Part shown: positions 1 through 7,517 of the stretch, one piece after another
Position numbering within the stretch: the stretch's first letter is position 1
How the letters are laid out: the number at the start of each line of letters is the position of its first letter
Source: JBFLVQ01 sp040758525
GTDB taxonomy: Bacteria > Acidobacteriota > Blastocatellia > Chloracidobacteriales > JADJPF01
NCBI GenBank assembly: GCA_040758525.1
Contig: JBFLVQ010000231.1
Coordinates: forward strand, 1 to 12,737
Reading direction: 5' to 3'
DNA length: 12,737 nt
The notes under the pieces: model-generated
Told to the model about the DNA's origin: nothing
The model's database searches: none
What the model saw: only the letters and a program-made list of their open reading frames with translations
Position numbers and translations under genes: made by a program

Positions 1-2
1 TT

Positions 3-305
3 CTGAAAAAGAAGCCGCAAAGTGTTATTCAAGCTGAAGATCTTGGTGCGGTTCAAGATTATCCTGTATTTATGGCCATCGCTGAGAAAGTTGGTCTTGA
101 CCGACGTGGTAACACACTTTATAAGCGAAGCCCAGATGGAGAAGAGATTCTTGAAGATACTGAAGAGATTGAGAGAATAAGAGTAAATGGAAATCATGTA
201 ATACGAACATTACGTCGGCGAAAAAAGATCGTTGATGATGATCTTCCGCAGATTGCAAAGGAATATCACGAATTCCGTAAATCTAATCCGGAGCCTGGTG
301 CATGA
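3..305 (+). CDS. N-6 adenine DNA methyltransferase, C-terminal end (partial, 5' end outside window)
   Basis: The frame is open from the first bases and ends at TGA 303-305, giving the last 100 residues of a longer protein; an ATG at 72 is internal, not the start, because in-frame coding continues upstream of it. The stretch FMAIAEKVGLDRRGN followed by LYKR and an acidic DGEEIL segment is the typical tail of type I (HsdM-like) N-6 DNA methylases, just after the catalytic domain; it ends in a charged helical tail. The catalytic NPPY/F motif lies upstream of the window and cannot be seen. Its stop overlaps the start of the specificity subunit by 4 bases (ATGA), so the two are translationally coupled and probably form one methylating complex that modifies adenine in host DNA. 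If the operon is MADS, this would correspond to MAD2. Family assignment rests on the tail only. Confidence 0.8.
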   Translation: MKKKPQSVIQAEDLGAVQDYPVFMAIAEKVGLDRRGNTLYKRSPDGEEILEDTEEIERIRVNGNHVIRTLRRRKKIVDDDLPQIAKEYHEFRKSNPEPGA

Positions 306-1708
306 TAACAAAAATAATTCCTAGCATTTGGCTTCAACAAAATGGTCGGCGATTGGATTGTGGTCCATATCTATCAGGCGCACTCGAAGCAAGGGTTCAG
401 CTTGAGCGTTTGTCAGTTCCAAAGCAATTGCTTCGAGAGGTTACAAAAGAAGGAACGGCTGGGATTTTCAATGGTCCACGGTTCGCACGTGAGTATGTAA
501 ATAATCCGTCTTTTGGAATTCCATTTCTCGGAAGCACAGAAATTCTATGGGCAGATTTAAGCGTTTTACCATTGCTATCAAAGAAGCAGGTAGCTGAGCA
601 TCCAGAATTGATAATACATCCTGGATGGACACTCATTACTTGCTCTGGATCCATTGGTAGAATGGCATATGCTAGACCTGACATGGAAGGAATGGTTGGC
701 ACACAACACTTCATGCGTGTTGTACCTGATACTACTAAAATTCCCTCCGGATACTTGTTCTCCTATCTAAGCAGCAAATACGGGGTTCCACTTATTGTTG
801 GTGGTACTTATGGTGCCATAATTCAACATATAGAGCCAAACCATATCTCTGACCTACCCATTCCTCGATTTGGAGAATCGCTTGAAAACAGAGCGCATGA
901 GCTTGTAGAAAAAGCGGCCTTAAATATTGCTAAATTCTCCAAACTTTGCCAAGAAGCAACTTGTTGCCTTTTCGAACGACTTGGTTTTGCTGATTCTGAT
1001 GATTCAGAATGGTACGCGGATAAGCGAAATATAGGATGGATACAAAAGGCAATTAACAGTGAGAGCTTTAGAGCAATGAACTATGACCCAAGAGCGCGTG
1101 ATTATTGGAAGCGACTCGAACAGCATGGTGCAGATCCATTAGGATCTTTGTGTGTGCCGGAATTTTTTAAAGGGAAAAATATATTCAAAAGAATAGATGT
1201 CTCTCCTGAATATGGTTATATGCTTGTCGGGCAAAGGAACGCTTTCCATTTGCGTCCGGAGGGACGATGGATTTCAAAAAAATCTGTAGAGGGTCTTGGC
1301 CTCTTAGTTCCCCCAATGACCACAATGATTCCATCACATGGAACACTTGGAGAACAAGAACTATATTGCAGAGCATTACTCGTAACTAATAGAACTAGTA
1401 AATTTGTGTTTAGTGGAGATTTTTTTCGTTGTATTCCACAACAAGAGAAAATTCGCCCTGGTTATTTGTTTGCTTTTTTGCGATCAAGGACAGCATTTCG
1501 AATGCTTCGTTCAATTAGTATTGGTGGCAAGCAACAAGAGCAGCATCCAGCAATGATGTGGCGCTTTCCAATTCCCCGCTTAAGTAGTAGTGATGAAGGA
1601 CGAATTGCAGAAATGATTGATGAAGCTGCTCGTTGTTATGATTCTGGCCTTGATGCAGAGGATGAAGCGAGACTTATGGTAGAAAAAGCAATCGAGGAGG
1701 CAACCTAA
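302..1708 (+). CDS. mad5: HsdS-like DNA specificity subunit (MAD5-type)
   Basis: A 468-residue type I restriction-modification S subunit, which gives a partner methyltransferase its DNA sequence specificity. It has the usual two-half layout: target-recognition domain 1 at about residues 1-190, with SGSIGR at 115-120 and LPIPRF at 185-190; a helical spacer at about 190-270; target-recognition domain 2 at about 275-427, with SHGTLGE at 345-351 and RFPIPRL at 421-427; and a final acidic helix at 428-468. The halves differ in sequence, so a split, asymmetric target site is expected. The start ATG at 302 overlaps the methylase stop and has a weak GGAG about eight bases upstream. The stop TAA (1706-1708) shares a base with the next start. 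Length fits normal HsdS proteins. The S-subunit call is firm; the MAD5 name is inferred from gene order and from remembered family naming. Confidence 0.85.
   Translation: MITKIIPSIWLQQNGRRLDCGPYLSGALEARVQLERLSVPKQLLREVTKEGTAGIFNGPRFAREYVNNPSFGIPFLGSTEILWADLSVLPLLSKKQVAEHPELIIHPGWTLITCSGSIGRMAYARPDMEGMVGTQHFMRVVPDTTKIPSGYLFSYLSSKYGVPLIVGGTYGAIIQHIEPNHISDLPIPRFGESLENRAHELVEKAALNIAKFSKLCQEATCCLFERLGFADSDDSEWYADKRNIGWIQKAINSESFRAMNYDPRARDYWKRLEQHGADPLGSLCVPEFFKGKNIFKRIDVSPEYGYMLVGQRNAFHLRPEGRWISKKSVEGLGLLVPPMTTMIPSHGTLGEQELYCRALLVTNRTSKFVFSGDFFRCIPQQEKIRPGYLFAFLRSRTAFRMLRSISIGGKQQEQHPAMMWRFPIPRLSSSDEGRIAEMIDEAARCYDSGLDAEDEARLMVEKAIEEAT
1694..1700 (+). promoter_or_regulatory. Ribosome binding site of the NERD-kinase-ATPase gene
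   Basis: GAGGAGG lies inside the end of the S-subunit gene, seven bases before the ATG at 1708. It supports that start and, with the TAATG overlap, points to reinitiation by ribosomes finishing the S subunit. Confidence 0.75.
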
Positions 1709-4700
1709 TGGCTTCAGTTCATCCCATCGGTGTGCCTGTCAATGAGTCAGAGCGCGAGGCGATTGCCTTCCTTCGCGATAATCTCCCTGGTGGTTACTTC
1801 ATTCTTCATAACTTTGAGATCGCTCGCAATGGTGAACTCTTTGAAATAGACATTGCTATTGTTGCTCCACATGCAGTTTATCTCGTCGATGTAAAAGGAA
1901 CACGAGGGGTCATTGATGTCTATGGATCAAAGTGGCACCCTCAAGGACGGCAGCCATTCACCTCGCCCCTGCCTAAACTACGATCCCATGCTAAGACCGT
2001 CAAAGGAATAATTGTAGATAGCCAACCAGCTCGCACCGATCTCGAAGGAATTTATGTTGACGCTGCCGTTATTCTTACTTCACCAGATGCCTCTCTGGTT
2101 GATGCATCAGGGCGAGACTCTGATAAAGTAACATCATTGAAGAAAGCAGCGGCTTTTTTTCAGAACTCATCTCGAATCCCGGCAGGCAGGTCAAAAAATA
2201 TCACTGCTTTGCATACTATGGTACTTAAAGCTCTCAAAGGTATTGCGAAGCCGCGCTCTGGGCCGCAACGCTTTGAGAGTTGGGAGGTGATTGAGAGGCT
2301 TGGAGGCACAAGCGCATATACTGAATACCGCGCTTTTAATATTTATGCTGGCCGCCACACCACTGCTCTGCTTCGTGTTTACCAAGCAGATCCATACTTG
2401 CCACCTGATGAGCGGGAAGCACAAAAGCTAAGAATCTCAAACGCATTTCGCACTCTTAGTTCAATGCCGAGTCATCAATGCGTTGTCGGCGCTCGCGATT
2501 TTTTCCCAAATGAATCAGGTGACAACTATATTCTTGTTACGGAAGATGTGCCTGGGCAGGCGCTACGAATCAATATTGAAAAGCCGAACTTTGCCCTTAC
2601 TTTCGATCAAAAGATACGCATCGCTAACGATCTGCTGAACTCTCTTGTCCATTTACATTGCTACAAGGTTGTTCACAGAAATATCACGCCAAGCACTATA
2701 TTGATTGGCAGCGACGGACGTGCGCGGTTGATCAGCTTCGACTTTGCCCGCGCGGGAGCGGATCGCAGCCGCACCATTGCTGACCAGATTGTTGATGATC
2801 TCGAACCCGGATATATGGCACCAGAGGTTCATGGTGAACCAGTTCTGGCGAGTCCAGCATCAGATATTTATAGTGTGGGTCTAGTTCTCTACGAACTCTT
2901 TACTGGAGAACGAGCATTTGCAAATTCAAATGAAATCTTTGAACAAAAAAGTGTTTTTCCAGTCAAGCCATCCACTCATCGACCAGAGCTGCCGAAAGGT
3001 TTTGATGAATGGTTACAGCATTTCTGTTCGCACGATCCTGATAATCGCCCATCAGCCATTTTAGCTTTGAGTGAGTTGGAAGCTATTCTTAATCCCAGCA
3101 AGGCAGAGCCCATTGAAATCAAACCTGCTGAGCCTGCACCCATTATTCCACCTGAAGTTGCGCCAATTGATTACAGTCAACTGCAAGCGAATGACCAGCT
3201 CACTTCAAAGTATGTTGTGGTGAAATCCCTCGGTAAACCTGGAGCATTTGGAGTTGTTTATAAGGTCATCGATACGCTAGGTGACATATCTCGCGTGGTG
3301 AAGCTCATTCTTCGTGACCGTCATTCCACACTTGATAGATTGAAGAAAGAGTACCGCACACTGCTGCGCATCCCCGATCACCCTAATGTTGTTAAGGTGA
3401 TCGATGCAGATATTCTGCCATCGGGTGGACCGCCATTCATCGTCTTCGAATATTTAGATGGACTCGATGTTGGAGAGATGATCGAGAGTAAGATGTTCGC
3501 TCCTGAGGACGCGCTTGACCTTGGGAAGCAAGTAATCGCCGGGCTTGTCCATTTGCATCAAAATGGGGTCTATCACTGTGACATCAAACCGAGGAATCTG
3601 CTTTGGACTCCCAAATTTATTAAGATCATCGATTTTAATGTTTCATTAATGCCAGCCCTCGGCAATGGTCATGGAGGTGGATCTCGCCGTTATTTACCAC
3701 CTGATTTGGATCTCAATAGTGATCTAATCAATTCTGACCATGCTGACCGTGATCTGTTTGCGCTAGGTCTAACACTATACGAAGCTGTCACTGGTGGTCG
3801 ATATCCTTGGGAACCTGCTGTTATTCCGCAATCTGATAAACCAGCTAAGGACTTGCGAGAGTTTTCCAATCTGATAGATCTTGCGCCGGAATTTGCCGAT
3901 GCAATACAAAAAGCGATTGCGCCAAAACGCGCCGCTCGATTTTCTTCAGCATTAGAGATGCAATCAGCTTTGGCGCTTGTGCCTGCGGCTCGGCGTGCAA
4001 TGCCGATAATTGATACCTCTTCATCTTGGACGTTGGGCGATCTGAATCAACAAGGCACATTTCCACCGAACACGAATCCTTATGTTCGTGATCTACAGAC
4101 ACTCTACAGTCAGAGTAAACGAAGCAACGCGGGAACCCGTGGCCTTGATGCGATAAGCGAAAAGTTATATGTCGCCACGGCGCTCGACCAGGAACTCTTG
4201 CCAACAGTGCTCAAGGGAGAATTTAGACTTGTTGTTATTTCTGGAAATGCCGGTGATGGTAAGACTGCATTTCTACAGAAACTTGAAAAAAGCGCTGAGG
4301 ACGAAGGCGCATCCATTGATCGGTCATTGCCTAATGGTAGTAGATTTGAGTTGCGCAAACGAAAATTCATTTCTAACTATGATGGCAGTCAAGATGAAGG
4401 CAATGAAATTAATGATAAAGTTCTGCAACAATTTTTCTCCCCATTTATTGGCGATGATATAAGCACCTGGCCAAACAATGAGACACGACTTATCGCAATC
4501 AATGAAGGTAGACTCATAGACTTCCTGGAAACTCATAAGCAGGATTTTATTGCACTGTCCGATATTGCTCGGCGAGGGCTTATTACCGGCAATCCAGAAC
4601 AGGGAATTGCTATCGTTAATCTCAATTTACGAAGTGTTGTTACTGATCCACGAGAACAAGATAACTCTATCTTTGAGCGTCTTATTCGTCTGATGGCAAA

Positions 4701-5826
4701 AGAAGATTTTTGGAAGCCTTGCTATGCTTGTGATCTCCGCGATAAATGCTATGTCTTCCATAACGCACAAACACTACAAGATGAAACGGCTGGGCCAAAA
4801 GTGATAGAGCGGCTTAAGACACTCTATACAATTACTCATCTTCGCGGACGCTTGCATATCACGTTGCGGGATCTCCGTTCGGCACTTGCCTTCATGTTGG
4901 TAGGAACACGCGATTGCGATGAGATACATGAGCTTTACAACACAGGCCGTCGTGAAGATATTATCCAGGGTTTCTACTTTAATAGTTGGATGGGTGGTGA
5001 CGGTGGCAATGCAGACCGTTTGCTGACTTTGCTTCGTGACGTAGATATCGCAAGCCCTGATGATCCGCGCCTTGATCGCGCTTTGGATTTTGTATCGCCT
5101 AATGATGATAAGAGCCTCTTTCGTTTTGATCGCCGAGGGAATTATGATCGTGAGGTTTTGAAAAGACTGTTTGATGATCTGCCAAGGGATTACTCTGGAC
5201 AGCTCTCTTCAAATCGCGCTGATGCTCATCGGAAATTTATTGGCATAGCACGCCGGCGAAATTTCTTTGAAAGGCGTGACAACGGCTGGCAAGTAATGCT
5301 TCCCTACAAGACTGCCGATCGCATGCTTTCGGTTATAAAAGGGGAACGCTTACCTGGACTGCTTCTCAACGAATTACTCTACGCTATCAACAGAGGAGAA
5401 GGGCTTAATCGGCCAGAACGCCTTGATAACAATCTGGCTTTAGAAGTACGCCGTGTCGAAGGTGGAAGTATACGAAGTTATCGGCTCTATCCCAAGGATC
5501 GCTTTTCACTGCAACTCAAAGATGAAGCAGTTCGCGCCAGATTTGTTGAGCATATGCCGACCGGTCTTGTACTCCATTACAACAGCGATGTCGGTAACAA
5601 TGCAGAGTTGATAGTAACCCTGGATATTTTTGAAATGCTGCAACGGTTAAATGAAGGTTATAGGCCAAGCGTTGAAGAAGAACAGGGTTATTATCTCAGC
5701 CTCGCAGTCTTCAAAAATCTGCTTGGTTCTGCGCCTTATCAAGAGGTGTTGTTGACGACTTCTGGTCATGATTTTTACCGAGTTGCTCGCCAAACCGATG
5801 GCCGTCTTGAAATGAGTACTGTTTGA
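1708..5826 (+). CDS. mad6: NERD - pseudokinase - Ser/Thr kinase - P-loop ATPase fusion (MAD6-type, PglW-like front)
   Basis: A 1372-residue multidomain signalling protein. Residues 10-110 form a NERD (PD-(D/E)XK-like) domain: FEID with D48, then LVDVKG with D61 and K63. Residues 195-455 are a kinase fold with lost catalytic residues: R223 where the ATP lysine belongs, HRN (N325) for HRD, and T329-T330 near the usual Asn position; APE (371-373) and the SDIYSVG helix remain. A Pro/Glu-rich linker (465-485) leads to a second kinase at 500-760 with GKPGAFG loop, K532, E548, HCDIKPRN (D625, K627, N630) and DFN (642-644) replacing DFG; this one looks active. Residues 790-1372 form an ATPase module with Walker A GNAGDGKT (846-853), a Walker-B-like LIAINEG (928-934) and C1005-x2-C1008-x5-C1014-x3-H1018. 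NERD plus kinase recalls PglW of BREX type 2, but no pglZ/pglX neighbours are seen. The MAD6 name rests on context. Overlaps the S gene by one base. Confidence 0.8.
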   Translation: MASVHPIGVPVNESEREAIAFLRDNLPGGYFILHNFEIARNGELFEIDIAIVAPHAVYLVDVKGTRGVIDVYGSKWHPQGRQPFTSPLPKLRSHAKTVKGIIVDSQPARTDLEGIYVDAAVILTSPDASLVDASGRDSDKVTSLKKAAAFFQNSSRIPAGRSKNITALHTMVLKALKGIAKPRSGPQRFESWEVIERLGGTSAYTEYRAFNIYAGRHTTALLRVYQADPYLPPDEREAQKLRISNAFRTLSSMPSHQCVVGARDFFPNESGDNYILVTEDVPGQALRINIEKPNFALTFDQKIRIANDLLNSLVHLHCYKVVHRNITPSTILIGSDGRARLISFDFARAGADRSRTIADQIVDDLEPGYMAPEVHGEPVLASPASDIYSVGLVLYELFTGERAFANSNEIFEQKSVFPVKPSTHRPELPKGFDEWLQHFCSHDPDNRPSAILALSELEAILNPSKAEPIEIKPAEPAPIIPPEVAPIDYSQLQANDQLTSKYVVVKSLGKPGAFGVVYKVIDTLGDISRVVKLILRDRHSTLDRLKKEYRTLLRIPDHPNVVKVIDADILPSGGPPFIVFEYLDGLDVGEMIESKMFAPEDALDLGKQVIAGLVHLHQNGVYHCDIKPRNLLWTPKFIKIIDFNVSLMPALGNGHGGGSRRYLPPDLDLNSDLINSDHADRDLFALGLTLYEAVTGGRYPWEPAVIPQSDKPAKDLREFSNLIDLAPEFADAIQKAIAPKRAARFSSALEMQSALALVPAARRAMPIIDTSSSWTLGDLNQQGTFPPNTNPYVRDLQTLYSQSKRSNAGTRGLDAISEKLYVATALDQELLPTVLKGEFRLVVISGNAGDGKTAFLQKLEKSAEDEGASIDRSLPNGSRFELRKRKFISNYDGSQDEGNEINDKVLQQFFSPFIGDDISTWPNNETRLIAINEGRLIDFLETHKQDFIALSDIARRGLITGNPEQGIAIVNLNLRSVVTDPREQDNSIFERLIRLMAKEDFWKPCYACDLRDKCYVFHNAQTLQDETAGPKVIERLKTLYTITHLRGRLHITLRDLRSALAFMLVGTRDCDEIHELYNTGRREDIIQGFYFNSWMGGDGGNADRLLTLLRDVDIASPDDPRLDRALDFVSPNDDKSLFRFDRRGNYDREVLKRLFDDLPRDYSGQLSSNRADAHRKFIGIARRRNFFERRDNGWQVMLPYKTADRMLSVIKGERLPGLLLNELLYAINRGEGLNRPERLDNNLALEVRRVEGGSIRSYRLYPKDRFSLQLKDEAVRARFVEHMPTGLVLHYNSDVGNNAELIVTLDIFEMLQRLNEGYRPSVEEEQGYYLSLAVFKNLLGSAPYQEVLLTTSGHDFYRVARQTDGRLEMSTV

Positions 5827-5827
5827 G

Positions 5828-5834
5828 AGGAGGT
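5828..5834 (+). promoter_or_regulatory. Ribosome binding site deciding the start at 5841
   Basis: AGGAGGT sits six bases before ATG 5841, ideal spacing. It decides against the in-frame TTG at 5823, which lies upstream of this site and overlaps the preceding stop codon. Confidence 0.85.
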
Positions 5835-5840
5835 AGACTG

Positions 5841-7517
5841 ATGCCATTGTCAAAGCGTGATCGCGAATTTCGACTTCCAAAGATCAGTTACCTCGATTTT
5901 AAACATCTGGAAATGGATCGAGTGCTCACTGCATTCTTTGCTCGGTTGGCACACAATGGTTTTCCCAGCCGCTTGCTCCGTAAGACGCCACTAACTGTTG
6001 AAGATTTTGCAGCAGAATTCCTGGATCACCCTGAATGGTTCACAGGTTTTCAAGATCACCGCGAAATCCTGGAGCGTTGGGTTGAAACACATCTTCTTGA
6101 TGTCGTTAATAGAGGGAAATCGAACCAAGCGGTTGCAGCTCCACGACCACTACATGGTTTTACATATCGGTTTCGCAATCCTAAACATTCTCGTGATTAT
6201 GGCGCTGCGCAGCATCTTTATGAGATGCTTTATGGCGCTCGTAATCGCGCTGGACAGAACGCTCTTGACCATTTGAAAGATTTTTTCTTTCCAGGGCAGG
6301 ATAAAGTAATAAAGCAATCTGATACAGCCGTGTTAGATGTAGAGACGCAGGCTCTTTTACGCCTTCTTGATCAAGTCAGCGATGCTCCCGACAACAAGAC
6401 CGACCGAGAGAGTTATCCGCCTCTTTGTGTAGGCTCTGCTGATCTCTTAGCCGAGGATATCCAACGATTACTCTTTTATCAAAATTTCATCCCGCGCTCA
6501 GTGATGGTTGATTATTTGAAAGTGCTGATCGCTTTTCATCTTGGACTCTATCATCTTCGTCTTATGAAATTGCTTCCGATGCTTGTGAAGCGTCATGGAG
6601 CTGATCCAATATGCGCGCCAAATTCTTGCCCGATGAATCCAAAAAGCGCTGATGACCCGCATGGCGATTGTCCTTATCGAATCGGTCTGCTTGTAGATGT
6701 CGCAAACAGACCAGACACACCAATGGCGATTCTTGCGGAAAGAAGCGCCGATACTCATTATCGTCGTATGCCGACTTTCATTTGTGCTTATTTTGCTACG
6801 AGAAAACTTGATGAATTTGCTAAAGATCTTGTGCGTCGTGGAAAGCTGACAAAACCTACATCAGGCGAGTTTACTGTTGGCGAAGTTTTACAATTGCTTG
6901 AGCCCCCTTATAAAGAAGAACGAAGAATATTCTTTGGACAACGTATTTCAAGCCTTGTCGAAGATACCTCTGGGGATGCAGAAATTGATCCTGAGATCAA
7001 AGCTGTCACTGAGATGGGATTGCCGGAATGCGATACTTACATTGAGATGCTGATAGCGCTACGAGGGGCATTCCATAAAAGGTATTTAACAGACTCTATT
7101 GATTCTCTGCTGCTCAAGAATCGCCCTGGGGCATTAGTGACACAGGGCCGCACTAAGAATGCTTCTCGACGCTTTATTCTCGATAGCCGACTTTTAGAAG
7201 TTTTACTTCAGATTGCGGTACTCAAGCCAGGCGGGGCACGCGGTTATCATACAGCAGAGATGCGTATTGATGATCTGCTGCTGTTTCTTCGAGAGCGGTA
7301 TGGATTGTTTGTCGATAAACTACCACGGGGCGATGGATTCAACTCTACGAGTATCGATGATCGCCGAGCCTTACGAGAAAACTATGGGGCATTTATTGCT
7401 CGTTTGCGAGAGGTTGGTTTCTACCGTGACCTTTCCGATGCTCATGTAACACAAACGATCACCCCAAGGTATCAGATCGCTGCTGAGATAGAAGCGACCA
7501 GTATAGGAGAACAATAG
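5841..7517 (+). CDS. mad7: Defence-operon protein of unknown fold with Cys cluster (MAD7-type)
   Basis: A 558-residue, probably cytoplasmic, mainly helical protein; I see no signal peptide or membrane segment and no classical enzyme motif. The ATG at 5841 is chosen because of the strong AGGAGGT six bases upstream. Visible elements: an N-terminal region rich in aromatic and basic residues (1-150); a central helical region (200-250); a small cluster C258-x4-C263-x10-H274-x2-C277, suitable for metal binding; and a C-terminal part (450-550) with LLEVLLQIAVL, a basic/Gly-rich turn, RIDDLLLFLRERYG, and a last segment REVGFYRDLSD followed by polar strands, which would suit a winged-helix fold. It begins 14 bases after the kinase stop and its TAG overlaps the next GTG, so it is made with the kinase-ATPase and the HerA-like protein, likely as a partner or adaptor. 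Order suggests MAD7; its position between two ATPases also resembles DptG. No function can be read directly. Confidence 0.65.
   Translation: MPLSKRDREFRLPKISYLDFKHLEMDRVLTAFFARLAHNGFPSRLLRKTPLTVEDFAAEFLDHPEWFTGFQDHREILERWVETHLLDVVNRGKSNQAVAAPRPLHGFTYRFRNPKHSRDYGAAQHLYEMLYGARNRAGQNALDHLKDFFFPGQDKVIKQSDTAVLDVETQALLRLLDQVSDAPDNKTDRESYPPLCVGSADLLAEDIQRLLFYQNFIPRSVMVDYLKVLIAFHLGLYHLRLMKLLPMLVKRHGADPICAPNSCPMNPKSADDPHGDCPYRIGLLVDVANRPDTPMAILAERSADTHYRRMPTFICAYFATRKLDEFAKDLVRRGKLTKPTSGEFTVGEVLQLLEPPYKEERRIFFGQRISSLVEDTSGDAEIDPEIKAVTEMGLPECDTYIEMLIALRGAFHKRYLTDSIDSLLLKNRPGALVTQGRTKNASRRFILDSRLLEVLLQIAVLKPGGARGYHTAEMRIDDLLLFLRERYGLFVDKLPRGDGFNSTSIDDRRALRENYGAFIARLREVGFYRDLSDAHVTQTITPRYQIAAEIEATSIGEQ
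7505..7510 (+). promoter_or_regulatory. Ribosome binding site deciding the GTG start at 7517
   Basis: AGGAGA lies six bases before GTG 7517. The next in-frame ATG is at codon 38, without a comparable site, so the GTG is the better start. The TAGTG overlap with the previous stop indicates coupled translation. Confidence 0.8.

Noticed and set aside
72..305. A separate 77-aa protein starting at ATG 72
   Set aside because: The frame is open upstream to the window edge and the conserved methylase tail begins before this ATG, so it is an internal Met.
1708..5826. BREX type 2 pglW
   Set aside because: NERD plus kinase fits, but the extra pseudokinase, the fused ATPase and the neighbours (S subunit before, HerA-like protein after) do not match the pglW-pglX-pglY-pglZ setting. 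Not excluded as a distant relative.
5823..5840. TTG start giving a 564-aa version of the middle protein
   Set aside because: The TTG lies inside the previous stop region and upstream of the AGGAGGT site; ATG 5841 has ideal spacing to that site.
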